This document shows positions 8,221 to 17,318 of a stretch of DNA of 64,000 nucleotides, in pieces. The stretch spans positions 54,814 through 118,813 of the forward strand of contig NZ_MIEQ01000021.1 in NCBI RefSeq assembly GCF_001968815.1, written 5' to 3'. The stretch comes from Motiliproteus sp. MSK22-1 (GTDB lineage Bacteria > Pseudomonadota > Gammaproteobacteria > Pseudomonadales > Balneatricaceae). A program made the translations under genes and the position numbers. The first letter of the stretch is position 1, and every line of letters starts with the position of its first letter. The notes beneath the pieces were generated by a model that was given only the letters and a program-made list of their open reading frames with translations, did not search any database and was not told the DNA's origin.

Positions 8221-10284
8221 ATGTCCCAGTTCGATGCGCTGTTCCAGCCGCTCAATATCAATAAACTGACTATCAGAAACCGTATTGTCAGTACTGCTCA
8301 TGCCGAGGTTTATGCAACTGAAGGTGGCATGACAACTGATCGTTACGTTAAATACTACGAAGAGAAAGCCAAGGGTGGATGCGGGCTTTCTATCTGTGGC
8401 GGTTCCAGCGTGGTTTCTATCGATAGTCCCCAGAGCTGGTGGAGCTCCGTTAATCTGTCTACGGATCGGATTATTCCCCACTTTCAGAATCTTGCCGATG
8501 CCGTGCACAAGCACGGTGGCAAGATCATGATTCAGATTACCCACATGGGACGCCGATCACGCTGGGATGGTGAAAACTGGCCGAACCTGATGTCTCCTTC
8601 AGGAATCCGTGAGCCGGTTCATCGTGCTACCTGTAAAACCATCGAAGAAGAAGAAATCTGGCGGGTTATCGGTGATTTTGCACAAGCGGCCCGTCGCGCG
8701 AAAGAAGGGGGGCTTGACGGGGTTGAGCTCTCAGCGGTGCATCAGCATATGATTGATCAGTTCTGGTCCCCACGGGTTAACCAGCGTACCGATCAATGGG
8801 GTGGCAGTTTAGAAAATCGTATGCGCTTTGGTCTGGAAGTTTTGAAAGCCGTGCGGGAAGAAGTGGGTCCGGACTTTGTTGTCGGTATGCGGATTTGTGG
8901 TGATGAGTTCCATCCTGATGGTCTTAATCAGGACGATATGAAGCAGATCGCCAAATACTATAACGATACCGGTAAAGTGGACTATTTTGGTGTTGTCGGC
9001 TCTGGCTGCGATACTCATAACACCCTGGCTAACGTTATCCCTAACATGAGCTACCCACCGGAGCCATTTTTACACCTGGCGGCTGGAATTAAGGAAGTGG
9101 TGGATGTTCCTGTTATTCACGCACAGAACATCAAGGACCCCAACCAGGCACAGCGTATTCTTGAGGCCGGCTATGTGGACTTTGTCGGCATGACCCGTGC
9201 ACATATCGCTGATCCACACCTGATCGCCAAGATAAAAATGAATCAGGTGGACCAGATTCGTCAATGTGTCGGCGCTAACTACTGTATTGACCGTCAGTAT
9301 CAAGGGCTGGATGTTCTCTGTATCCAGAATACAGCGACCTCCCGTGAACACCTGGGCATGCCCCATATTATCGAAAAAACTGAAGGACCTAAGCGCAAAG
9401 TCGTCGTTATTGGTGGCGGTCCTGGTGGTATGGAAGCCGCTCGGGTAGCAGCAGAGCGCGGACATGATGTCACCCTGGTGGAAAAAGCTGATGAGCTGGG
9501 TGGACAGATTACCATTGCAGCTAAGGCGCCACAGCGTGACCAGATTGCCGGTATTACCCGCTGGTACGCCATGGAGCTGGAGCGACTGGGGATTGATTTA
9601 CGTTTGGGTACCAGTGCTAATGCCGACATGATTCGCGACCTGAAGCCTGATGTTTGTATTCTGGCTACCGGTGGGCGTCCGTTCCTGGAGCAGAACCCTG
9701 CCTGGGGGGCTGACGAAGGGTTGGTGGTATCCAGCTGGGATATTCTTAATGGTACCGTTGAGCCCGGTAAAAATGTACTGATCTACGATACGATCTGCGA
9801 GTTTTCCGGACTTTCAGCGGCAGATTATCTGTCTGCCAAAGGTTCATTGGTAGAAATCGTGACTGATGATATTAAGCCCGGTGTCGGGGTGGGTGGAACA
9901 ACCTTCCCGACCTATTACCGCAGCCTCTATGAAAAAGAGGTGATTATGAGCTCAGACCTGATACTGGAAAAAGTATACCGGGAAGGTGACAAGCTGGTTG
10001 CCGTACTGGAAAACGAGTACACCGGTCAGCAGGAAGAGCGAGTCGTCGACCAGATTGTTGTTGAAAATGGTGTGCGACCTAATGAAGAGCTTTATTACCA
10101 GCTGAAAGCCGAATCCCGTAATAAGGGCCAGATTGATGTAGAAGCCATGTTTGATGGCAAGGCTCAGCCGGTTCTTTCTGAATCAGCAGAAGGCATGATC
10201 CTTTGGCGTCTGGGCGATTGTGTTTCGCAACGCAACACCCATGCAGCAATCTATGACGGTCTGCGACTCTGTAAAGATCTCTAG
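8221..10284 (+). CDS. dgcA: dimethylglycine demethylase subunit DgcA (OYE-type flavoprotein)
   Basis: The 687-residue protein starts at the ATG at 8221, with GGTGGGG upstream; a longer frame from 8161 lacks a ribosome site. Residues about 1-370 are an Old Yellow Enzyme-like FMN barrel (HMGRRSRWD, then GLDGVELSAVHQHMIDQFWSP with the active-site His region). An iron-sulfur segment follows, CVGANYCID and VLCIQN, in which one of the four cysteines seen in trimethylamine dehydrogenase is Ala. Residues about 395-690 hold a dinucleotide fold (VVVIGGGPGGMEAARVAAERG). With DgcB it oxidatively demethylates dimethylglycine to sarcosine and formaldehyde. The next gene is dgcB. Confidence 0.92.
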   Translation: MSQFDALFQPLNINKLTIRNRIVSTAHAEVYATEGGMTTDRYVKYYEEKAKGGCGLSICGGSSVVSIDSPQSWWSSVNLSTDRIIPHFQNLADAVHKHGGKIMIQITHMGRRSRWDGENWPNLMSPSGIREPVHRATCKTIEEEEIWRVIGDFAQAARRAKEGGLDGVELSAVHQHMIDQFWSPRVNQRTDQWGGSLENRMRFGLEVLKAVREEVGPDFVVGMRICGDEFHPDGLNQDDMKQIAKYYNDTGKVDYFGVVGSGCDTHNTLANVIPNMSYPPEPFLHLAAGIKEVVDVPVIHAQNIKDPNQAQRILEAGYVDFVGMTRAHIADPHLIAKIKMNQVDQIRQCVGANYCIDRQYQGLDVLCIQNTATSREHLGMPHIIEKTEGPKRKVVVIGGGPGGMEAARVAAERGHDVTLVEKADELGGQITIAAKAPQRDQIAGITRWYAMELERLGIDLRLGTSANADMIRDLKPDVCILATGGRPFLEQNPAWGADEGLVVSSWDILNGTVEPGKNVLIYDTICEFSGLSAADYLSAKGSLVEIVTDDIKPGVGVGGTTFPTYYRSLYEKEVIMSSDLILEKVYREGDKLVAVLENEYTGQQEERVVDQIVVENGVRPNEELYYQLKAESRNKGQIDVEAMFDGKAQPVLSESAEGMILWRLGDCVSQRNTHAAIYDGLRLCKDL

Positions 10285-10359
10285 GCACGTACTCTCCCCA
10301 CCTTCTTTTATTCAGAGGGCGGGGATCACTGTTTTCTTAATCTGTTTGTATGAGGGCAG

Positions 10360-12330
10360 ATGATGATCCTCGATTGGTTACTTCCCCTGTTATTAACCGC
10401 AATGCTGGTGCTGCTGGTATTGGGTGCGATGCGTCGGATAAGCCTCTGGCGTGCCGGGCAACCTTGTCAGGTTGATGTTCTGGCTGGTTTGCTGTCAATA
10501 CCACGACGTTATCTGGTAGACCTTCACCATATCGTAGAACGGGATAAATACATGTCCAATACCCACGTGGCTACGGGTGGCGGATTTGTATTGTCTCTGG
10601 CGCTGATACTGTTGGTCCATCTTTTGGGTTTTGAAAGTCAGATCCTGGCGGGTGCACTGTTGATTGCAACGGCGTTGATGTTTATCGGAGCTCTGTTTGT
10701 ATTTAGACGTCGAATTCAGCCGCCATCAAGGCTTTCTAAAGGTCCCTGGATGCGATTGCCAAAAAGTTTGCTGGTATTTTCTGCAACCTTTTTTGTCATT
10801 ACTCTACCAGCGGCAGGAGTTCTGCCTGAGCTGTTTTCAACCTCTGGTGTCGGCGGTTGGTTGCTGGCTCTGGTGCTATTGGTCGGTGTGGGTCTTGGTC
10901 TGGGTGAAATGCTGCTGGGTATGACCTGGGGTGGCCCAATGAAGCATGCTTTTGCCGGGGCATTGCATCTGGCTTTTCATCGTCGCCCGGAGCGGTTTGG
11001 TGGTGGGCGTTCTACCGGTCTTAAAGCCGTTGATTTGGACTCTGAAACACTCGGTGTTGCCAAACCCACTGATTTCAAATGGAATCAGCTATTGGGTTTT
11101 GATGCCTGCGTACAATGTGGTCGCTGCGAAGCTGTATGCCCGGCCTTTGCCGCGGGTCAGCCACTGAATCCGAAAAAACTGATTCAGGATATGGTTGTTG
11201 GCCTGGCGGGTGGTACCGATGCCGGGTATGCCGGTAGCCCTTATCCCGGTCGTGAAGTGGGGCAGGCCAGGGGCGGGCCGACTGAGGTGATCACTGAAGG
11301 GCTGGTTGATCCTGACACACTCTGGTCTTGTACGACCTGTCGTGCTTGTGTCGAGGAATGTCCAATGATGATCGAGCATGTGGATGCGATCGTTGATATG
11401 CGTCGTTTCCTGACTCTGGAAAAAGGCTCCACCCCGAATAAAGGGGCTGAGACACTGGAGAACCTTATCGCGACGGACAACCCTAATGGTTTTGATCCTG
11501 GCAGTCGGATGAACTGGGCTGCTGACCAGAACCTCAAGGTTATGGCGGATGTCCGGGAAGTGGATGTCCTGTTCTGGGTCAGTGACGGTGCCTTCGATAT
11601 GCGCAGTCAGCGTATCTTACGGGCCTTCGTCAAATTGATGAAAGCTGCGAACGTTGATTTTGCTGTATTAGGCGATGAAGAACGGGATTCCGGTGATGTT
11701 GCCCGTCGGCTGGGGGATGATGCGACTTTTCAGAGTTTGGCAAAGCGCAATATTGCAGTACTGACGCAATACAAGTTCAAACGTATTGTGACGACCGATC
11801 CTCACGCCTTTCACTGCCTGAAAAATGAATACCGGGATTTTGGCGGTCGCTACGAGGTATTGCACCACACTACGTTTATTAATGATTTGGTGAAAGAGGG
11901 CAAGCTTAGTCTGGAGGCCTACAAAGGTGGCACGGTTACCTATCACGACCCTTGCTATCTGGGTCGATACAACGGCGAGTACGATTCACCCCGTGAGCTT
12001 CTGGCTAGTTTGGGAATCGAGCTTGCAGAGATGGAGCGCTCAGGCTTCCGTTCTCGATGCTGCGGCGGTGGGGGTGGGGCTCCTATCACGGATATTCCCG
12101 GAGAGCGCCGTATTGCTGATATGCGAATGGCTGATGCTCAAGAAACCGGCGCCGAGCTAGTTGCTGTCGGATGTCAGCAGTGTACGGCGATGTTAGAAGG
12201 AGTGGTTGAACCTCGACCCGAGGTGAAGGATATCGCCGAAATTGTTGTGGAAGTTCTTGCCGCTGAAAACAATGACAGTAAGGTCAGCGGTGGCGCTGTT
12301 GTTGAGCCGTTGGCTCAGGAGGTTCACTGA
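10360..12330 (+). CDS. dgcB: DgcB, membrane-anchored Fe-S partner of DgcA
   Basis: The 656-residue protein has several membrane helices in residues 1-190, then two ferredoxin-type cluster motifs, CVQCGRCEAVCP (about residues 250-261) and CTTCRACVEECP (about 326-337), and a carboxyl-terminal region with two CCG-like heterodisulfide-reductase repeats (YHDPCYLGRYN and SRCCGGGGGAP). This fits an electron carrier that links DgcA to the membrane or to the flavoprotein encoded downstream. The ATG at 10360 follows GAGGGCAG. Its stop codon shares one base with the start of the ETF alpha gene (TGATG), so translation is likely coupled. Confidence 0.9.
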   Translation: MMILDWLLPLLLTAMLVLLVLGAMRRISLWRAGQPCQVDVLAGLLSIPRRYLVDLHHIVERDKYMSNTHVATGGGFVLSLALILLVHLLGFESQILAGALLIATALMFIGALFVFRRRIQPPSRLSKGPWMRLPKSLLVFSATFFVITLPAAGVLPELFSTSGVGGWLLALVLLVGVGLGLGEMLLGMTWGGPMKHAFAGALHLAFHRRPERFGGGRSTGLKAVDLDSETLGVAKPTDFKWNQLLGFDACVQCGRCEAVCPAFAAGQPLNPKKLIQDMVVGLAGGTDAGYAGSPYPGREVGQARGGPTEVITEGLVDPDTLWSCTTCRACVEECPMMIEHVDAIVDMRRFLTLEKGSTPNKGAETLENLIATDNPNGFDPGSRMNWAADQNLKVMADVREVDVLFWVSDGAFDMRSQRILRAFVKLMKAANVDFAVLGDEERDSGDVARRLGDDATFQSLAKRNIAVLTQYKFKRIVTTDPHAFHCLKNEYRDFGGRYEVLHHTTFINDLVKEGKLSLEAYKGGTVTYHDPCYLGRYNGEYDSPRELLASLGIELAEMERSGFRSRCCGGGGGAPITDIPGERRIADMRMADAQETGAELVAVGCQQCTAMLEGVVEPRPEVKDIAEIVVEVLAAENNDSKVSGGAVVEPLAQEVH

Positions 12331-13664
12331 TGAGCGAACTGGACTATCAAGAGGAAGGCTTGCAACAGCAAGGTTCTCAAGGGCATGGGACTCACGACCT
12401 GATTCGTCGTGATCCGAGAGTTGAGTGGATTAGCCGGAATAGACTTCATCCTCAGCATGCTGAAATGGTGACTCCCGTCGGTGAAGTACGAGGTCCCACC
12501 GGACTGCTTCGCAAGAACCCTCATGGGCTTGGATACATTGGCCCTAAGGGGATCAAGCGAATTGATCGTCTGGCTATAAAGGCAGGAGAAAGCGGCTCGG
12601 TTCTGGGCATTCGCAGAGGCTCAGCTAAAGGTCAGAAGGAGCAACTACTGCCTCTGGCTACTGTAGAAAATCCAGACTATACCCTGGTTGCTGTGATGGA
12701 TTTAGTCGGGGGCCGACTGACGGGGCACGATAAGGATGTACTGGGTCAGGCGCATAAACTTGTTCAGGCGTTGAACCGCGATGCTAGTGATCCGCATACC
12801 AATAACGGAGCGGTGGTAGCTGTTGTCTTTGGAGAAAGTAAAGAGGAAGCGTTTGATAAGGCCGGTGTTGATCGCATCATTCATTTGCAGGGCGAAAGCT
12901 ATGAAGGTTATTGCCCTGAGCGGCGGATAGCGGCACTCAGTGCTATTGAGGCGCAATTACAACCTCGCTACTGGTTATTCCCAGACAGTATTCACGGTGG
13001 CAATGAACTGGGATCCCGGCTCGCTGCTAAGTTAGGAGAGCGCCCGGCCACTCAGGCCTGGCAGGTTGATACTGAAGTCAGTATCTGTCGTGGCGGCGGT
13101 CAGCGTACTGATATTAGCCGTAAGACTCCGCGTTTACTGCTTCTGGCCGAAGAATGCGCGGACCCCATCGATGAAACGCGTCATCAAGTTTTACCGTTGG
13201 AACTGGAGTCGGTACCCAGTGTTATCACACGGATAGAAGACCAAGGTCAGGTAGCGGTTGATCCGAATCAGATTCCCCTGGCTGAGGCTGAATTTATACT
13301 CTCGGCAGGTAATGGTATTCACGATTGGGATCAGTTCCATAGGGCGGCAGAACAACTGGGGGCTACGGAAGGTGCGAGTCGTGTCGCGGTTGATGATGGC
13401 TTTATGCCTCGCTTCAGACAGGTGGGTGCAACTGGAACCTGGGTGACAGCGCGAGTTTACCTGGCCGTGGGAATCTCGGGGGCCATTCAGCATATGCAAG
13501 GTATCGGCCAGTGCGAGAAGGTCGTTGCCATCAATACTGATGCAGGTTGTGACATGGTTAAACGTGCTGACCTTAGTGTTATCGGTGACAGCGGGGACAT
13601 TCTGGCTGAGCTGCTGCACTTGCTCGAAATCCGACATCAAGGGGGAGCAGAAGATGCTGCGTAA
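12330..13664 (+). CDS. electron transfer flavoprotein alpha subunit of the dgc operon
   Basis: The 444-residue protein carries the ETF alpha FAD-binding domain in its last 130 residues, for example ILSAGNGIHDWDQFHRAAEQLG, GATGTWVTARVYLAVGISGA and INTDAGCDMVKRADLSVIGD. It is about 120 residues longer than ordinary ETF alpha; the extra amino-terminal part (about residues 1-95) has HPQHAEMVTPVGEVRGPTGL and GYIGPKGIKRIDR and matches the long form kept in betaine operons. It should accept electrons from DgcAB. It overlaps dgcB by one base and the beta gene by 11 bases. Confidence 0.87.
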   Translation: MSELDYQEEGLQQQGSQGHGTHDLIRRDPRVEWISRNRLHPQHAEMVTPVGEVRGPTGLLRKNPHGLGYIGPKGIKRIDRLAIKAGESGSVLGIRRGSAKGQKEQLLPLATVENPDYTLVAVMDLVGGRLTGHDKDVLGQAHKLVQALNRDASDPHTNNGAVVAVVFGESKEEAFDKAGVDRIIHLQGESYEGYCPERRIAALSAIEAQLQPRYWLFPDSIHGGNELGSRLAAKLGERPATQAWQVDTEVSICRGGGQRTDISRKTPRLLLLAEECADPIDETRHQVLPLELESVPSVITRIEDQGQVAVDPNQIPLAEAEFILSAGNGIHDWDQFHRAAEQLGATEGASRVAVDDGFMPRFRQVGATGTWVTARVYLAVGISGAIQHMQGIGQCEKVVAINTDAGCDMVKRADLSVIGDSGDILAELLHLLEIRHQGGAEDAA

Positions 13665-14448
13665 TACCAATAGGGCTACTGATCTGAAAGTTATCTCGCT
13701 GGTTTCTGTCGGCTGTCATCCCAAGTCTGGACGAGCCCGACGGGCAGAACAGGACTCTCGTGCTGTGGAATTGGGACTGAAACTGGCAGGAGGAGGGTTG
13801 ACGATGGTTCACGCCGGAGATCATCAGCAGGAGGCTTTGCGAGGTTATCTGGGCATGGGGCTGAAAGATATGGCGGTGATCAGGCAACCAGAAACTGCCG
13901 ACGTTATTCCTGCCCTGCAAGAGTATCTGCAACAGCAACGGCCCGATATCGTTCTGACCGGGGTTCGTGCTGAACGTGGTGAAGGTTCGGGTATGACTCC
14001 TTATCTCTTGGCGGAACAACTCGGCTGGCCTGTCGTGACCCGAATTGCCGACGTAGTTTCTATTGACAATGGTGAAGCTGAAATTTTACAGGCACTGCCA
14101 CGGGGCCAGAGAAGGGCACTGAAAGTGCGTTTGCCTTTTGTGGCCAGTGTCGATCTGGCAGCAGATGCCCCTCGTCAGAGTGCTTTTGGTCCTGGGTGTC
14201 GTGGAGCAATCAGCAGCATAAACTCAACGGTTACAGAGGATTCTCTCAGCAGTGACTGGACTGAAAGCCCTGCTCGAAAACGACCCAAGCGGTTAAAAGT
14301 CATTAAGGCAAAAACTGCAGCAGACCGGTTCAAAGCGGCAACAGCCAAAGTCCAGGGGGGCGGAGGAAAAGTACTCAAGAATGAATCGACCCGTGAAAAA
14401 GCACAGGCGATTCTGGACCTGTTAACAGAAGAAGCGGTTTTAAGGTAG
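13654..14448 (+). CDS. electron transfer flavoprotein beta subunit of the dgc operon
   Basis: The 264-residue product starts at ATG 13654, which follows GGGGGAGCAGA; an in-frame start at 13525 would lie deep inside the alpha gene. Residues about 10-200 have the ETF beta fold (VSVGCHPKSGRARRAEQDSRA, DIVLTGVRAERGEGSGMTPYLLAEQLGWP split over about 115-145). The last 70 residues (ARKRPKRLKVIKAKTAADRF region) are basic and rich in Lys, longer than the usual beta tail. It is the last gene of the operon and is followed by an intrinsic terminator. Confidence 0.86.
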   Translation: MLRNTNRATDLKVISLVSVGCHPKSGRARRAEQDSRAVELGLKLAGGGLTMVHAGDHQQEALRGYLGMGLKDMAVIRQPETADVIPALQEYLQQQRPDIVLTGVRAERGEGSGMTPYLLAEQLGWPVVTRIADVVSIDNGEAEILQALPRGQRRALKVRLPFVASVDLAADAPRQSAFGPGCRGAISSINSTVTEDSLSSDWTESPARKRPKRLKVIKAKTAADRFKAATAKVQGGGGKVLKNESTREKAQAILDLLTEEAVLR

Positions 14449-14520
14449 TCAGTTTCCACTCGCCTCGTAGCTGTTCCCCCTGAGGCTCTTTAGGTTCCCC
14501 CGAGACCGTTTGATTGCGTC

Positions 14521-15483
14521 TCACCCTCCTTGCCGGACGCCCGTCCGGCTTTTTTTATTCAGTCTTGTCTCTATCTTTTCCAGACATAAGCGGACGATGA
14601 GCGGTAAGTTACCCTTATAAGGATGCAGAGCGTAGACTGCCACTGTCGGCAATTGGAAATCAGGCAGCAGCTGTTTAAGAGCGGGGTTTTTGGCAAAAAT
14701 AAACTCTGGCACGATACCGGCTCCTGCTCCGGCCTCCAGCATAGCCAGGCAGGTATGGAATGAATTGGCACGACACCAGGGAGTAAAGGAGAGACTATGC
14801 TTTTTACCGTTACGTCGATTTTCCAGCTGGTGGATGATGCTATCGCCCTGCCAGTGATTAGCGATATAGCGTATTCCTGAAGCCTGATTGGTCAATGGGG
14901 TTGCTGTCGTGGATTTATCTGAAACAGCTGCTCGCGTGGCGGATTGAGGCCCTTGTGTTAGTGCCGGTTCAAGTTCAGAAGAAATACAGAGAATATCTCT
15001 GAATTCACCGATTCGGCGTTGCATCAGATTGCTTGATGCTGACTGGCCTACCCGGATAGCCAGATCAATATTGTTATCCATTAAATCCAGTTGCTCGTCA
15101 TTGGCAATCATTTCAGGTCTGATTTCTGAATACTTAACGACCAGCTCGGCCACCGCCGGTACGATCAGGTCATTCATTAGCGCATGTGGTGCGGTTATCC
15201 GGATGACTCCGCGAGGTATTTGTTGATTGCTCTGTGCTTCATTCCAGGCTTGCTCTGCAACTGAATTCAGAAGTCTACACTTTTGATAAAACTCTGATCC
15301 GGCTGTCGTCAGGGTTTGTTTTCGAGTCGTACGCTTTAATAAGACCACTCCCAGATCAGTCTCAAGGGCTTTAAGGTGCTGGCTGATAACGGACTTGGAG
15401 AGGTTTAATACTTCAGCGGCGGCGCTGATTGAACCAGTCTCAACCACATAGGCGAAAACGGACATTTGACGAAGGTGATTCAT
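14521..15483 (-). CDS. LysR-family transcriptional regulator (CrgA-like)
   Basis: The 320-residue protein has the LysR winged helix-turn-helix in residues 1-60 (TGSISAAAEVLNLSKSVISQ) and a periplasmic-binding-type effector domain after about residue 88. The extended linker SATRAAVSDKSTTATPLTNQ (about 182-201) is unusual for the family. It is divergent from the NTF2-like gene at 15602, its most likely target. Its last codons are formed by the terminator of the etf operon on the other strand, giving the tail RTGVRQGG. Confidence 0.85.
   Translation of the reverse strand: MNHLRQMSVFAYVVETGSISAAAEVLNLSKSVISQHLKALETDLGVVLLKRTTRKQTLTTAGSEFYQKCRLLNSVAEQAWNEAQSNQQIPRGVIRITAPHALMNDLIVPAVAELVVKYSEIRPEMIANDEQLDLMDNNIDLAIRVGQSASSNLMQRRIGEFRDILCISSELEPALTQGPQSATRAAVSDKSTTATPLTNQASGIRYIANHWQGDSIIHQLENRRNGKKHSLSFTPWCRANSFHTCLAMLEAGAGAGIVPEFIFAKNPALKQLLPDFQLPTVAVYALHPYKGNLPLIVRLCLEKIETRLNKKSRTGVRQGG
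14532..14557 (+). terminator. intrinsic terminator of the dgc-etf operon
   Basis: GCCGGAC (14532-14538), loop GCCC, GTCCGGC (14543-14549), then eight T residues. It lies 84 bases after the ETF beta stop and inside the 3' end of the opposing LysR gene. Confidence 0.8.
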
Positions 15484-15601
15484 TCTATTGTCCTTAAAAA
15501 TTAAACAATCAATTCCAATTACACTGTTTTTAAGTCTTCATGAAAAGCCTAGATTAGAAAACTTATCAATAAGTCCATCTGTTTACACTGAGGCAATATC
15601 A

Positions 15602-15979
15602 ATGAACCAAACCCATAATGTACTTGAAATCTGTAAAGCGGGAATTTCCAGCTGGCAAGAGGCGTTTAATCGTGGTGACGCAAAAGGATGTGCAGATCAG
15701 TATGCAGAAAACGCGGTAATGCAAGCGAAGCCCTTTGGCAGCTATACCGGCAGGAAAGAAATTGAAGCTTTCTGGCAGAAAATTATCAAAGACGGTTTTA
15801 GTGATGTTTCTTATACCGAGGTTGAATGGAAACCTGTGGGAGAAGATGGCTATATCCTGACTTCACAGTGGACGATGAACAAGGCTCATGGCGTTGTTCA
15901 TCAGGAGCACTGGAAAATACAGGCCGATGGTTGTGCGCGTCTGGTTTTTGATGAGTTTGAAGTGCTGGGTGAGCGTTAG
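15602..15979 (+). CDS. NTF2/SnoaL-like domain protein
   Basis: The 125-residue protein begins at ATG 15602 after GAGGCAA; the open frame extends further up but crosses the LysR promoter region. It is one compact cone-shaped alpha+beta domain: a first helix (SSWQEAFNRGDAKGCADQYA), YTGRKEIEAFWQKIIKDGF and four beta strands ending RLVFDEFEVLG. Members range from ketosteroid-isomerase-like enzymes to ligand-binding proteins, and no catalytic set is obvious here. Divergent from a LysR gene 118 bp away, which probably controls it. Confidence 0.75.
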   Translation: MNQTHNVLEICKAGISSWQEAFNRGDAKGCADQYAENAVMQAKPFGSYTGRKEIEAFWQKIIKDGFSDVSYTEVEWKPVGEDGYILTSQWTMNKAHGVVHQEHWKIQADGCARLVFDEFEVLGER

Positions 15980-16110
15980 TTTTATAGCGAATCGCTCATG
16001 AAGTTAATATGGCTGACACTTTTCTGATATATACAATGTTATGCATAAAGGTGGTCAGCCATTATCAGGGGTGAGAGACGTTTTGATAATCGGGAATTAG
16101 TGAATTCCGC

Positions 16111-17094
16111 TCAAAATAACCAATAACCCCCGCCGTCATCGTAAAGGCCACTGAAAATTACTTCTGTATTTTCGATATTCTCAATCGAGTTAGAAAAACT
16201 TGCCAGCACCCCTGCATGATGCATACCACTCTCCATTTCATCAAGCCAGTAGTTTAATCCCTCTATATCCGGGTCTCGATCCAGTACGTTTTCATAGAGC
16301 AGATCAATGTAGGTCCAGTTTGAAGGATTGCCATACATCTCTTGGAATTCATTGGATTGGTAGAAACAGGTAGCAATATCCAGAAGTGGCATATTGTCTT
16401 CCCATCGGTCAATCCAGTAATTTAAGCCGTCGATATCAGGCTCTCTGTCAAAAGCGGCTTTATAGAGTCGGCCTATTTCAGCGACATCAGCTCGGTTTGC
16501 TTCACGGTGCATCGATATCTGTTCATAGTAACTGGAGGTTTGAATAATATCGCTAACCTTTGACTTGAAATGCTGTTCATCATAGCTGCTGAATCCGAAT
16601 TGCTCATAAGAATAAGATCCTAACCAGCCAATGGATTGTTTTACTGCAGTTACGAATTCATTGTGAGTGAAGTGTTCCCGACCGTAAGAATCTCCGGTTA
16701 GCAGATAAAAATTTTCTATTCTGGCGGAGGGATCATTGTAATTTGCGTAGAGCATTTCATTGCCATAATCGTCCCACAGCACCAAGTGGGTGTTATCGAT
16801 TTCAGCTGACCACTTCATACCCGTGTTATAGCCCGTGTATTCATCTACATAGCTATCATTTACGCCTCCGGTCTCCATCAGAAAAAATGAACCGCTGCCA
16901 TCCCATTTATAAGTATCGGAGCCATTTCCACCAGCCATCCAGGTCACATCGTCCAGCTCAGAAGTGATCTGGATGTTCCTGGCCACAAGCTGGTCATCAC
17001 CCTGCAGACCGAAGTAATAGTGATCACTATAATTGCTATAGATATCTTCAGAATAATAATTTCCCAGATATAATTTGCTGGAATTCAAAGCCAT
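16111..17094 (-). CDS. DUF4214 repeat protein with RTX-like amino terminus
   Basis: The 327-residue acidic, Tyr/Asp/Asn-rich protein has no classical signal peptide. Residues about 28-80 contain GLQGDDQLVAR and MAGGNGSDTYKW, which look like degenerate calcium-binding beta-roll turns. Residues about 205-310 carry two DUF4214 repeats with the shared core RLYKAAFDREPDIDGLNYW and LLYENVLDRDPDIEGLNYW. DUF4214 is common in surface-layer or type I secreted proteins of marine bacteria. No secretion genes are next to it. Exported calcium-binding protein is an inference. Confidence 0.7.
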   Translation of the reverse strand: MALNSSKLYLGNYYSEDIYSNYSDHYYFGLQGDDQLVARNIQITSELDDVTWMAGGNGSDTYKWDGSGSFFLMETGGVNDSYVDEYTGYNTGMKWSAEIDNTHLVLWDDYGNEMLYANYNDPSARIENFYLLTGDSYGREHFTHNEFVTAVKQSIGWLGSYSYEQFGFSSYDEQHFKSKVSDIIQTSSYYEQISMHREANRADVAEIGRLYKAAFDREPDIDGLNYWIDRWEDNMPLLDIATCFYQSNEFQEMYGNPSNWTYIDLLYENVLDRDPDIEGLNYWLDEMESGMHHAGVLASFSNSIENIENTEVIFSGLYDDGGGYWLF

Positions 17095-17318
17095 AACAAA
17101 ACTCTCGTTGGAATAAGTCTCTTGCCGCTAACCGATTGGTTCAGGATAACGATATCTTAATGATAAAAATACTATTGGGCTGATTAACGAATCCTGAACC
17201 ATAGAAAAGAAATTTAATTGAATTCTTGGCTCTCCTGCGCTTGGGGAGTTAAGGAAGAGCGGCGCAACAGGAGTTTTATACCTCATCGATAGAGGGTAAC
17301 TGCCGCTATAGAGGATAA

